This document shows, one piece after another, positions 19,027 to 27,140 of a DNA stretch of 64,000 bases; position 1 is the stretch's first letter; every line of letters starts with the position of its first letter. The notes under the pieces were generated by a model that did no database searches, was not told the DNA's origin, and worked only from the letters and a program-made list of their open reading frames with translations. A program made the translations under genes and the position numbers. The stretch comes from Smithella sp. (GTDB taxonomy: Bacteria > Desulfobacterota > Syntrophia > Syntrophales > Smithellaceae): NCBI GenBank assembly GCA_018056685.1, contig JAGPFC010000014.1, positions 1-64,000 on the forward strand, in the 5' to 3' direction.

Positions 19027-20169
19027 TTAACGGAGTACCTGCACAGGTAAATGCCTGTGCTCTGTTGTTCCATCGCCTAATTGCCCCGCGGTGTTGTATC
19101 CCCAGGACCAGACTTTTCCGTCTTCTGTTAGGGCCAGTGTATGTGATTCTCCCGAAGAGATCGCGATAACTTCAATCAAGCCCTCTACTTCCACGGGAGT
19201 ACTGCTGTTATCGGTTGTTCCATTACCAAGATTTCCAGCGCCGTTGTATCCCCAGTTCCATACCGTTCCGTTATTCTTTAATGCTACTGTGCGGTAAAGT
19301 CCCGCGGAGATGGCTTTTACATCGGTTAAACCGATGACCTGTACGGGGGTGTAGCTATTCTCTGTTGTCCCGTTTCCAAGTTCGCCGGCATTATTACTTC
19401 CCCAGGACCAGACTGTTCCGTCCGCTTTCAAGGCGACGGTATGATTAGGGCCCGCAGCGATGGCTATGACTCCGGTAAGACCGGCTACCTGAACAGGAAT
19501 CAGTGTATCGGTAGTTGTTCTGCCCAGTTGACCGGACGTGTTATCGCCCCATGTCCAGACCGTTCCGTCATCTTTCAAGGCAACCGTGTGTTCCCATCCA
19601 GCAGATATGGCTTGCACGCCTGAAAGTACTTGTACTGGGGTGTAGGAGTCCGTGTTAGTCCAGTTTCCCAGTTGACCTGAAATATTATTCCCCCATGTCC
19701 AGACCGTTCCGTCATTTCTTAATGCAATGGTGTGCACCCAACCTGCGGATATCGACTTGACATCGGTTAAACCGGTAACTTTTACGGGAGCACTTTTTTG
19801 TTCTGTCGTGCCATCCCCCAATTGCCCCTCGCTGTTATTTCCGATGGTCCAGACTGTTCCATCACTTTTTAAAGCAACGGTATGAGACCAGCCTGCGGCT
19901 ATTTCTTTTATCTTATTCAGACCTTTGAACTTTACCGGTTTATTTTGGTTATACATGGTGCCATCGCCCAGTTGACCGGAACCATTATATCCCCAGCTTC
20001 TGATAGTGCCGTCATTTTTCAAGGCTAAGGAGTGTGACCAACCGGCAGTAATTTTTTTTACACCGGTTAGATATTTACTGTGGTGTGATGAATCGTCGCT
20101 TCCACACGAAATCAATAATGCTGCCATGAAGAAAGAGATCATTACCCAGAGAAATCTTTTATTGTTCAT
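19027..20169 (-). CDS. RCC1-repeat beta-propeller lipoprotein
   Basis: A 380-residue predicted lipoprotein. The signal peptide ends in lipobox LISC with Cys22, followed by GSDDSS, so it is probably anchored in the outer or inner membrane facing the periplasm or surface. The rest is seven RCC1 repeats of about 48-50 residues, each with an AGxxHT-ALKxDGTVWxWGxNxxGQLGxGT pattern. Seven repeats would close one propeller with no other domain. In bacteria the role of such proteins is generally unknown. It is monocistronic, convergent with copA and divergent from carD. The repeats are alike at DNA level, so intragenic recombination is plausible. Confidence 0.88.
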   Translation of the reverse strand: MNNKRFLWVMISFFMAALLISCGSDDSSHHSKYLTGVKKITAGWSHSLALKNDGTIRSWGYNGSGQLGDGTMYNQNKPVKFKGLNKIKEIAAGWSHTVALKSDGTVWTIGNNSEGQLGDGTTEQKSAPVKVTGLTDVKSISAGWVHTIALRNDGTVWTWGNNISGQLGNWTNTDSYTPVQVLSGVQAISAGWEHTVALKDDGTVWTWGDNTSGQLGRTTTDTLIPVQVAGLTGVIAIAAGPNHTVALKADGTVWSWGSNNAGELGNGTTENSYTPVQVIGLTDVKAISAGLYRTVALKNNGTVWNWGYNGAGNLGNGTTDNSSTPVEVEGLIEVIAISSGESHTLALTEDGKVWSWGYNTAGQLGDGTTEHRHLPVQVLR

Positions 20170-20497
20170 GCTTGCCCTCCATAAACCTTTGACAATGTTT
20201 ATTTTGAATTCAAGAAGAAAATTTGGTGCTGATGGCTTTGCTAACTACACCGAATCATATTTTCTGTCAAGTAAAGCGTAATCTTAAGAAATTCGGGTGG
20301 CATTTTTTATCGATAATGCATCCAGATTGATTAATAATCAATAATATTAAATAGATAAACAATATCTAAACAATTTAAAGGGTGGATTACTTGAACAAAC
20401 ATTTACGAGTAATACTTAAATCAGCTTTGCTTATTGACTATGAGTTCAAATAATGGTATTATACCTCTCTATTATGGAAAGGCAGGCGAAAAATAAA
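20170..20497. other. AT-rich divergent intergenic region
   Basis: About 330 bases between the RCC1 gene and carD. It is AT-rich with several AATATT and TTAAA tracts. It holds the carD promoter at its right end. I see no RNA gene, long inverted repeat or reading frame in it. Confidence 0.6.
20434..20462 (+). promoter_or_regulatory. Sigma-70 promoter of carD
   Basis: TTGACT (20434-20439), 17 bases, then TATTAT (20457-20462). Initiation near 20469 would put the in-frame ATG at 20474 almost at the message end and supports ATG 20498 as the start. Confidence 0.65.
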
Positions 20498-20983
20498 ATG
20501 TTTAAGGTAGGCGATTTGGCGGTATATCCGGCACATGGTGTCGGTGTGATTGAAGCCATTGAAAATAAAGAAGTAATGGGGAAGAAACAGTCCTTCTACG
20601 TTATGAAAATAATGGGGAACGGCATGAAAATCATGATACCGACGATGAGTGTCAAAGCGGTAGGATTGCGTGAAATTATTATGGAAAAAGAAATTCCTAA
20701 AGTTTATGAAATTTTACGTAATAAAGATGTTACGATTGATAAACAAACATGGAATAAACGTTATCGTGAATATCTGGAAAGAATCAAAACGGGTTCTGTT
20801 TTTGAAATTGCCGGTGTTTTACGTGACTTGTTTATCTTGAAAAGCGATAAGAATCTTTCTTTCGGCGAACGGAAGATGATGGATACAGCCAAGAATTTGC
20901 TGGTCAAGGAAATCTCTGTTGCCAGCAACGCGAAGGAATCAGAAGTCGAGCATAATTTGCAGAAAATATTTACAGTCCAGTAA
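20498..20983 (+). CDS. carD: CarD-family transcription regulator
   Basis: CarD/CdnL-type RNA polymerase-binding protein of 161 residues. The N-terminal Tudor-like RNAP-interaction domain starts MFKVGDLAVYPAHGVGVIE; the C-terminal part is helical and DNA-binding in the family. It stabilises open promoter complexes, mainly at stable RNA genes in studied species. The ATG at 20498 follows AGGCAGG at 20480-20486; two further in-frame ATGs upstream would add residues absent from the family. Immediately downstream are a PIN/TRAM gene, ispDF and gltX, an order I associate with deltaproteobacteria. Confidence 0.92.
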   Translation: MFKVGDLAVYPAHGVGVIEAIENKEVMGKKQSFYVMKIMGNGMKIMIPTMSVKAVGLREIIMEKEIPKVYEILRNKDVTIDKQTWNKRYREYLERIKTGSVFEIAGVLRDLFILKSDKNLSFGERKMMDTAKNLLVKEISVASNAKESEVEHNLQKIFTVQ

Positions 20984-21169
20984 TCTATATTCAATTTATA
21001 TTTTAATTCAGCTCTTTGAAAATTAAATACAGGCAGATTACTTTTCCTTTTCAAGGAAACCGTCATTTTGCCTCCCATTTTATTATTTTATTATTTTATA
21101 TTTTTTTTCATTAGATAATTAATATTTTATAACATTCATAAAATAGAAAACAGAAAGGAGGTGAAACGT

Positions 21170-22162
21170 TTGGTTATTAAAATTATCTTAATTCTGGCAT
21201 GTTCGATAAGTGGTTATGCTATTTCGTATTATTCTTTCTCGGATCCTTTTTTGATTCTTAAATCTTTAGCCGGTTTGATTGTCGGATTATTAATCGCATT
21301 AATCGTCATTCAAATAGAAAAAGAAATTCGCAAATTATCTCTCAAAGTCATTATCGGTGGCGTTGCCGGAACGATGATGGGTCTCCTGATTGCCTTGATT
21401 TTTAGCTTTGGCTTAAATTTTGTAAGTAAAATCAGAGAGAACCAGCAGGCGGTACCCTGGATCTATTTGTTAATCACGGGAATCTTCAGTTATCTGGGTC
21501 TTGTTTTAGGATCAAACAAGATTGAAGAATTTAATTTTGATGGAATTGAATCTAATGCTGATCGTAATTTGCGAATCCTGGATACCAGCGTAATCATTGA
21601 GGGAAGAATAGCCGATATCTGTGACAGTGGATTTATTGAAGGGGAACTGATGGTACCCCGTTTCGTTTTAAACGAATTGCAGCTGGTTGCCGACTCTTCA
21701 GATTCAATGAAGCGGTTACGAGGAAGACGCGGTCTGGACGTTCTCAATCATTTGCAGAAAAGTCCCAATGTCAATATCAATATCGTTGATCAGGATTTCC
21801 CTAAAATCAAAGGCGTGGACGGCAAACTGGTTGCCTTGGCCAAGCAGTTGAACGCCAAGCTTTTGACCAATGATTATAATTTAAACAAGGTCGCCGAATT
21901 GCAGGGCATCAGGGTATTGAACATCAACGAACTGGCCAATGCGATGAAACCCGTCGTGCTCCCCGGTGAACAGATGACTGTCAAGATCGTTCGTGAAGGC
22001 AAGGAAGCGGGTCAGGGTGTTGCATATCTTGATGACGGCACGATGATTATTGTGGACCATGCGCAGAAACTCGTGAATGTAACTGTTAAGGTTGTTGTAA
22101 CCAGTGTACTGCAAACAACAGCGGGAAGAATGATCTTCTCGGAACTCAAAGAAGTTGCCTGA
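21170..22162 (+). CDS. Membrane-bound PIN/TRAM domain protein (YacL type)
   Basis: A 330-residue protein with four N-terminal membrane helices (to about residue 115). A PIN ribonuclease domain follows with [14 protein letters not shown] and later acidic residues ([12 protein letters not shown]), and then a C-terminal TRAM RNA-binding domain ([15 protein letters not shown]). This is the YacL/PilT-like architecture; the role is probably RNA cleavage at the membrane, not pilus retraction. The TTG at 21170 is chosen because AGGAGG at 21157-21162 is 7 bases upstream; the in-frame GTG at 21161 overlaps that ribosome site. A terminator follows, so it is separate from ispDF. Confidence 0.88.
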   Translation: MVIKIILILACSISGYAISYYSFSDPFLILKSLAGLIVGLLIALIVIQIEKEIRKLSLKVIIGGVAGTMMGLLIALIFSFGLNFVSKIRENQQAVPWIYLLITGIFSYLGLVLGSNKIEEFNFDGIESNADRNLRILDTSVIIEGRIADICDSGFIEGELMVPRFVLNELQLVADSSDSMKRLRGRRGLDVLNHLQKSPNVNINIVDQDFPKIKGVDGKLVALAKQLNAKLLTNDYNLNKVAELQGIRVLNINELANAMKPVVLPGEQMTVKIVREGKEAGQGVAYLDDGTMIIVDHAQKLVNVTVKVVVTSVLQTTAGRMIFSELKEVA

Positions 22163-22183
22163 TAACAAATCTAACTTTTCCTG

Positions 22184-22216
22184 AAGCCCGGAGGCTCATT
22201 CAATCCGGGCTTTTTT
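22184..22216 (+). terminator. Rho-independent terminator after the PIN/TRAM gene
   Basis: AAGCCCGGA (22184-22192) pairs with TCCGGGCTT (22204-22212), followed by a T run to 22216. Confidence 0.9.
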
Positions 22217-22278
22217 ATGACTATTCCATTTTCAAAATAAAAATGCTATCTACGCAAACACTTGAATGGAAGTGATTG

Positions 22279-23469
22279 ATGAAAACAATCGCCATAATTC
22301 CTGCCGGAGGGGCGGGTAAAAGATTAAAATCTCACATAGCGAAGCAGTATCTGTTGCTGGATTCTTTACCGGTACTGGTGCAAACTCTTCAGGTGTTTCA
22401 GCATTCTTCGGAAATCCATGAAATTATCCTGGCTTTGCCATCGGAGGATCTGGTGCATATCCGTCAGGAACTGGTTGAAAAATACGGTTTGACCAAAGTG
22501 TCTCAGGTGGTTGCCGGGGGGAAAGAAAGGCAGGATTCTGTAAACAACTGCCTTAATACTATTCAGGCCGATTGCGACATTGTGGTCGTGCACGATGCCG
22601 TCCGCCCGTTTGTTACGGAAGCGCTCATCGCGCGCGTTGTTGATGCCGCCAGATCCACGGGGGCCGCCGTGGCCGGTGTAAAAATAAAAGATACCATCAA
22701 AAAGGTTAATGAAGATCATAAGATTGCGATGACCGTGCCGCGGGAAAATCTCTGGTCAGCGCAGACACCCCAGGCTTTTCAATTGGAACTCCTGAAAGAA
22801 TCATACCGGGCCGCATATAAAGAAAATTTTTATGGAACGGACGATGCTTCTTTAGTCGAGCGGTTGGGAAAGGAAATCAGAATGGTTGAAGGAACTTACG
22901 AGAATCTGAAAATCACCACCAACGAAGATATGCGGATCGCCGATGCGCTGATGAAAAAAAGATACACAGCCAGTGTGCGCAACGGTTTCGGCTATGACAG
23001 TCATCGATTTGCTGCAAACAGAAAACTTATTCTGGGCGGTGTGGAAATTCCTTTTGATAAGGGTTTGCAGGGACACTCCGACGCGGACGCGCTGATTCAC
23101 GCGATTTGTGACGCGCTTTTAGGAGCCGCGGGAGCAGGAGACATTGGCAGACATTTTCCGGATTCCGATTCCGAATATAAAGATATCTCCAGCATGATTC
23201 TTCTGGAAAGAGTAAAAAAGATCATCGAAGAAAAAGGATATATTGTGAATAACGTTGATGCGACGGTCATAATGGAAGCGCCCAAACTTGCCCCTCACGC
23301 GGACAAGATGGTTTCCAATATAGCCCGCGTTTTGAAAATATCCGGGGAATGTGTCAATATCAAAGCCAAAACAAACGAAGGTATGGGGTTCACCGGAAGA
23401 AAGGAAGGTGTGGCGGTGTTTGCCGTTGCCGCTTTGACAGAAAGGAAAAAGCATGGTTCCGAAGCCTAG
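22279..23469 (+). CDS. ispDF: Bifunctional IspD/IspF isoprenoid enzyme
   Basis: Fusion of two MEP-pathway enzymes in 396 residues. The N-terminal half (about 1-230) is 2-C-methylerythritol 4-phosphate cytidylyltransferase, with PAGGAGKRL at 8-16 and VHDAVRPFV. The C-terminal half (about 235-396) is 2-C-methylerythritol 2,4-cyclodiphosphate synthase, with the metal ligands of GYDSHRF and HSDADALIHAICD and the GMGFTGRKEG loop. Such fusions are known in alpha-, delta- and epsilon-proteobacteria. ATG 22279 is favoured over the adjacent TTG 22276 by GGAAGTG upstream. It overlaps gltX by 17 bases. Confidence 0.95.
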   Translation: MKTIAIIPAGGAGKRLKSHIAKQYLLLDSLPVLVQTLQVFQHSSEIHEIILALPSEDLVHIRQELVEKYGLTKVSQVVAGGKERQDSVNNCLNTIQADCDIVVVHDAVRPFVTEALIARVVDAARSTGAAVAGVKIKDTIKKVNEDHKIAMTVPRENLWSAQTPQAFQLELLKESYRAAYKENFYGTDDASLVERLGKEIRMVEGTYENLKITTNEDMRIADALMKKRYTASVRNGFGYDSHRFAANRKLILGGVEIPFDKGLQGHSDADALIHAICDALLGAAGAGDIGRHFPDSDSEYKDISSMILLERVKKIIEEKGYIVNNVDATVIMEAPKLAPHADKMVSNIARVLKISGECVNIKAKTNEGMGFTGRKEGVAVFAVAALTERKKHGSEA

Positions 23470-24892
23470 GGTGAGATTCGCGCCTTCTCCAACCGGTGAG
23501 CTGCACGTGGGTAACGCGCGCACCGCGCTCTTTAACTGGATGTTTGCCCGTCATCACGGCGGAAGTTTGATCCTCCGGATTGAAGATACTGATGAATCGC
23601 GAAGCGCGGTTTCCTATCAGTTAAATTTGTATGATGATCTGAAATGGCTGGGACTGGATTGGGATGAAGGACCTGAAAAAGGCGGAACATATGCCCCTTA
23701 TAAACAGAGCGAACGTTTGGATATTTATACCGCTCATCTGCAGAAATTAATTGACAACGATCAGGTTTATCCCTGCTATTGCACAGAAGAAGAACTGGAG
23801 GAAGAACGCCAGACTTTGATTTTGAGCAAGCGTATGCCGCGGTACATGGGCAAATGCCGGCACTTAAATTCAGATCAAAGAAAGCAAAAAGAAAACGAAG
23901 GGAGAAAGCCTTCGTATCGCTTTAAGATTCAATCGCAAGTAATTGAATTTGAAGATTTAATCCGAGGCGCCATGAAATTTGAGGCGGAGGCCATCGGCGA
24001 TTTTATCATTGTGCGTTCCAATGGGATGCCAGCCTATAATTTTGCGGTTGTCATTGATGATCATCTGATGAACATCAGCCATGTTATTCGCGGTGAAGAT
24101 CATCTCTCCAATACCGCTTTGCAGATTATGCTTTACCGGGCTTTCGGTTTCGCGCCGCCATCGTTTGCTCATCATTCTTTAATTCTCGGGAAAGACCGCG
24201 CCAAGCTCAGCAAGCGGCACGGCTCCGTTTCCATCGGTGAATTTCGCAAGCAGGGAATTTTACCAGAAGCGATGATTAATTATCTGGGGCTTCTGGGAAG
24301 TTCATTTTCCGACACCAAGGAGGTGCTGTCTCGTGAAGAGATGATAGCCGGTTTCGCCCTGGAGCGGGCGTCAAAAAGCGGCGCCGTATTTGATGAAGAA
24401 AAACTCCATTGGCTCAACGCCATCTATATCAGAAACAGCCAGACCGAAGACTTGGTAGAACGGCTGAAGCCGTTTCTGGTACAGTCCGGTTATCAGGACG
24501 AGATAATCAAATCGAGTGGGTTCAAGAAGATTATTGATCTCGTCAAAACCGATTTCACCACCCTGGCTGACATTGGAAATCATATCGACATATTCTTTGA
24601 CGACAGATATGCAATCACGCAGGAAGCCGCAGAAATCCTGGCAAAAGAGGACGCACGTAAGGTCATCAATACTTTTCTGGAATATTTAACCGGCCATGCT
24701 GAAGAACCTGAGAAACTTTATCCGGCCGCCATGAAATTCGTCAAAGAAAAAACCGGCGCAAAAGGCAAAGAATTATTCATGCCTGTGCGCGCCGCCTTGA
24801 CCGGAAAAGTTCACGGTCCCGAACTGGATAAGATTTTTGCCATCCTGGGCCGAGAGACAGCGATCAGGAGATTAAAAGCAATCAGCCGCTAA
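23453..24892 (+). CDS. gltX: Glutamyl-tRNA synthetase
   Basis: Class I synthetase charging tRNA-Glu, 479 residues. The HIGH-type signature is HVGN at 18-21 within PSPTGELHVGN. The KMSKS-type loop is KLSKRHG, the form usual for GlnRS/GluRS. A Cys-x-Cys pair (YPCYC) after residue 100 could belong to the zinc site seen in some GluRS. Charged tRNA-Glu also feeds the C5 heme pathway, which fits hemL elsewhere in this window. It is convergent with, and overlaps by 4 bases, the DUF2784 gene. Confidence 0.95.
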   Translation: MVPKPRVRFAPSPTGELHVGNARTALFNWMFARHHGGSLILRIEDTDESRSAVSYQLNLYDDLKWLGLDWDEGPEKGGTYAPYKQSERLDIYTAHLQKLIDNDQVYPCYCTEEELEEERQTLILSKRMPRYMGKCRHLNSDQRKQKENEGRKPSYRFKIQSQVIEFEDLIRGAMKFEAEAIGDFIIVRSNGMPAYNFAVVIDDHLMNISHVIRGEDHLSNTALQIMLYRAFGFAPPSFAHHSLILGKDRAKLSKRHGSVSIGEFRKQGILPEAMINYLGLLGSSFSDTKEVLSREEMIAGFALERASKSGAVFDEEKLHWLNAIYIRNSQTEDLVERLKPFLVQSGYQDEIIKSSGFKKIIDLVKTDFTTLADIGNHIDIFFDDRYAITQEAAEILAKEDARKVINTFLEYLTGHAEEPEKLYPAAMKFVKEKTGAKGKELFMPVRAALTGKVHGPELDKIFAILGRETAIRRLKAISR

Positions 24893-25254
24893 ACACTTTT
24901 CCGGTGTTTTCTAATCGCAATCGCATAAAAAATCACATTGATCACAATGACCAGAACACCCAAAATCTTCTGGATGGATGTTGTCAGATTTACCGGATAG
25001 ATGACGGGGATCAGATACTGAGCGACAAAATCACCGCCATACAGACTTTCTCCGGCAAGATCGCGAAAATGATTTTCCAGCGGAGTCAGCGGGCAAATCC
25101 AACTGAAGATTTCGACAACCACTCCCCAGATCGCCGCGGGAAGATGCATGAAGGCTACTTTTGGCCAGCGAATAACCAGTAATCCGCCGAAAATAACGAA
25201 TGCGATAAATAGGAAATGAATAACAACTATCGCGTCGGCAATGACCTTGTACAC
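24889..25254 (-). CDS. DUF2784 membrane protein
   Basis: A 121-residue membrane protein with three or four helices. The opening VIADAIVVIHFLFIAFVIFGG and the motif CPLTPLEN followed by YGGDFVAQYLIP are those of the DUF2784 family, whose function is unknown. The GTG start has a GAGGCG ribosome site and lies 15 bases after the carboxyltransferase stop, so the two genes probably share a transcript. The end overlaps gltX on the other strand. Confidence 0.8.
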   Translation of the reverse strand: MYKVIADAIVVIHFLFIAFVIFGGLLVIRWPKVAFMHLPAAIWGVVVEIFSWICPLTPLENHFRDLAGESLYGGDFVAQYLIPVIYPVNLTTSIQKILGVLVIVINVIFYAIAIRKHRKSV

Positions 25255-25269
25255 GTCCGCCTCAAAATC

Positions 25270-26841
25270 CTAAAGAGGAATATTGGTGTGCTTTTTGGAA
25301 ATTCTCGAGAGTTTTTTGTCTTTCAAAGTTTCCAGAATCGTTATGATTCTTTTCCTGGTATCGCGCGGGGCGATGATTTCCTCGATGTACCCCAGTGACG
25401 CCGCGAAATAAGGATTATTGAATTTCTCCTCATAAGCCGCTGCCAATTCCGCCCGCTTGGCCGCGGGATCTTCCGCTTTGGATATTTCACTGCGGTAAAT
25501 GATGTTGCAAGCGCCTTCCGCGCCCATCACGGCGATTTCAGCGGTGGGCCATGCCATCACGTAATCAGCGCCCAGCTGTTTGCTGCACATGCCCAGATAC
25601 GCGCCGCCGTATGCTTTGCGCGTGATCACGGTTATTTTCGGCACGGTCGATTCGGAATAAGCGTGCAGAAGTTTTGCGCCATGGCGGATGATGCCCGCCC
25701 ATTCCTGATTGGTGCCCGGCATGTAACCGGGAACATCCGTAAACGTCAGCAAGGGAATATTGAAGGCGTCGCAGAAGCGAATAAAACGGGAGGCCTTGTC
25801 GGAAGCGTTCACATCCAGCACACCTGCTGAAAACCGGGGATTATTGGCAATGACACCCACCGTTTGTCCCATTACGCGGATAAAAGCGGTAATGATATTT
25901 TGTGCCCAGAGTTCGTGTGTTTCAAATATTTCGTTGTTGTCGGCAACTGCTTTGATGATTTTTTTCATGTCGTAGGCACGGTTACTCTTGTCGGGAATAA
26001 ACGTGTCCAGCTCCGGGCAGAGCCTTTCCGCGCTATCCGTACTCCCGGAAACCGCCGGGGGAGCATTGCAGCAATCCGGCAGGTAAGATAAAAGTTTTTT
26101 GATTTTTTCGATGCAGTCGGCATCACTGTCCGTAACCACGTGGCAGACACCGCTTTTCGAAGCATGTGCCACAGCGCCTCCCAGATCTTCATGAGAAACT
26201 TCTTCACCGATGACAGCCTTCACCACATCCGGGCCGGTGATATACATATAGCTGCTGTTTTTAACCATAAAAACCCAATCGGCAAGAGCCGGAGAGTAAA
26301 CAGCGCCGCCGGCGGTCGGTCCCATGATGGCATGTATTTGCGGAATGTATCCTGAACTCATCGTGTTGCGGTAAAAGATTCCCCCGTAGCCTTCCAGCGA
26401 ATGAACGCCTTCCTGAATGCGCGCGCCGCCGGAATCATTCAGCGATACAAATGGCTTTTGAGCGTCGAGGGCCATATCCATCACCTTCCAGATTTTCTTT
26501 GCATGCATTTCCCCCAGAGAGCCGCCGGCAGATGTGAAATCCTGAGCTGCGACAAAAACAACCCGTCCGTTGACCTTGCCAAAGCCTGTAATGACGCCGT
26601 CGGAAGCAATCTCTTTTTTATCAAGGCCAAAAAGCGTGGAGCGGTGCTGGACAAAAAGCTGCACTTCCTGAAACGTATCTTGATCAAAAAACAAATCCAG
26701 TCTTTCGCGGGCGGTAAGTTTATTTGCTTCATGCTGCTTGGCAATCTGCTTTTCTCCCCCCATCAATTTTAAAGCCTGGCTCTTTGTTTCGAAGTCTTTA
26801 ATTTTTCCTAATGTGGTATTTTTCTGAATATCGTCACTCAT
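25270..26841 (-). CDS. Acyl-CoA carboxylase carboxyltransferase subunit
   Basis: A 523-residue biotin-dependent carboxyltransferase of the propionyl-CoA carboxylase beta / methylmalonyl-CoA decarboxylase alpha type. Two crotonase-like halves are visible: LTARERLDLF, SGGARIQEGVHSLEGYG and GPTAGGAVYSP in the first, and FTDVPGYMPG, RKAYGGAYLGM and WPTAEIAVMGAEGA in the second. ATG 26841 is preferred to 26850 because the AAAGG ribosome site abuts the latter. No biotin carboxylase or biotin carrier is nearby, so partners must lie elsewhere. It could serve propionyl-CoA carboxylation or a decarboxylation linked to ion pumping; sequence inspection does not decide. Confidence 0.9.
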   Translation of the reverse strand: MSDDIQKNTTLGKIKDFETKSQALKLMGGEKQIAKQHEANKLTARERLDLFFDQDTFQEVQLFVQHRSTLFGLDKKEIASDGVITGFGKVNGRVVFVAAQDFTSAGGSLGEMHAKKIWKVMDMALDAQKPFVSLNDSGGARIQEGVHSLEGYGGIFYRNTMSSGYIPQIHAIMGPTAGGAVYSPALADWVFMVKNSSYMYITGPDVVKAVIGEEVSHEDLGGAVAHASKSGVCHVVTDSDADCIEKIKKLLSYLPDCCNAPPAVSGSTDSAERLCPELDTFIPDKSNRAYDMKKIIKAVADNNEIFETHELWAQNIITAFIRVMGQTVGVIANNPRFSAGVLDVNASDKASRFIRFCDAFNIPLLTFTDVPGYMPGTNQEWAGIIRHGAKLLHAYSESTVPKITVITRKAYGGAYLGMCSKQLGADYVMAWPTAEIAVMGAEGACNIIYRSEISKAEDPAAKRAELAAAYEEKFNNPYFAASLGYIEEIIAPRDTRKRIITILETLKDKKLSRISKKHTNIPL

Positions 26842-27052
26842 AAGTTCCATCCTTTTGAATTAAAATAACTTGAGCTTCAATCCGTCATGATTGATATTTT
26901 CAAAGCGGCGCAATCCTAGCTTTTTTAATGAAAACTGGCAAGCAGAAAAGAATTCTGAAAACAAAATACATCGTGCCAATTGCATTAATTTCTGCGGCAG
27001 ATCCGTCAATCAAACATCATTGAACTTTCAACTGTTGCAACCAAGATTATAT

Positions 27053-27081
27053 TGACATGCCTATAGTGTTTACCTATACTT
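27053..27081 (+). promoter_or_regulatory. Sigma-70 promoter of the acyl-CoA synthetase gene
   Basis: TTGACA (27053-27058), 17 bases, then TATACT (27076-27081). Transcription should begin near 27088, downstream of an in-frame ATG at 27057, which rules that ATG out as start. Confidence 0.75.
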
Positions 27082-27140
27082 TGATTTCGAATTGGATAAG
27101 TTTGCATCTATTATGTTTCGTCATGATTATGGAGGTTAAC

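Noticed and set aside
27057..27128. ATG 27057 as start of the acyl-CoA synthetase
   Set aside because: It lies within the TTGACA/TATACT promoter, upstream of the expected transcript start.
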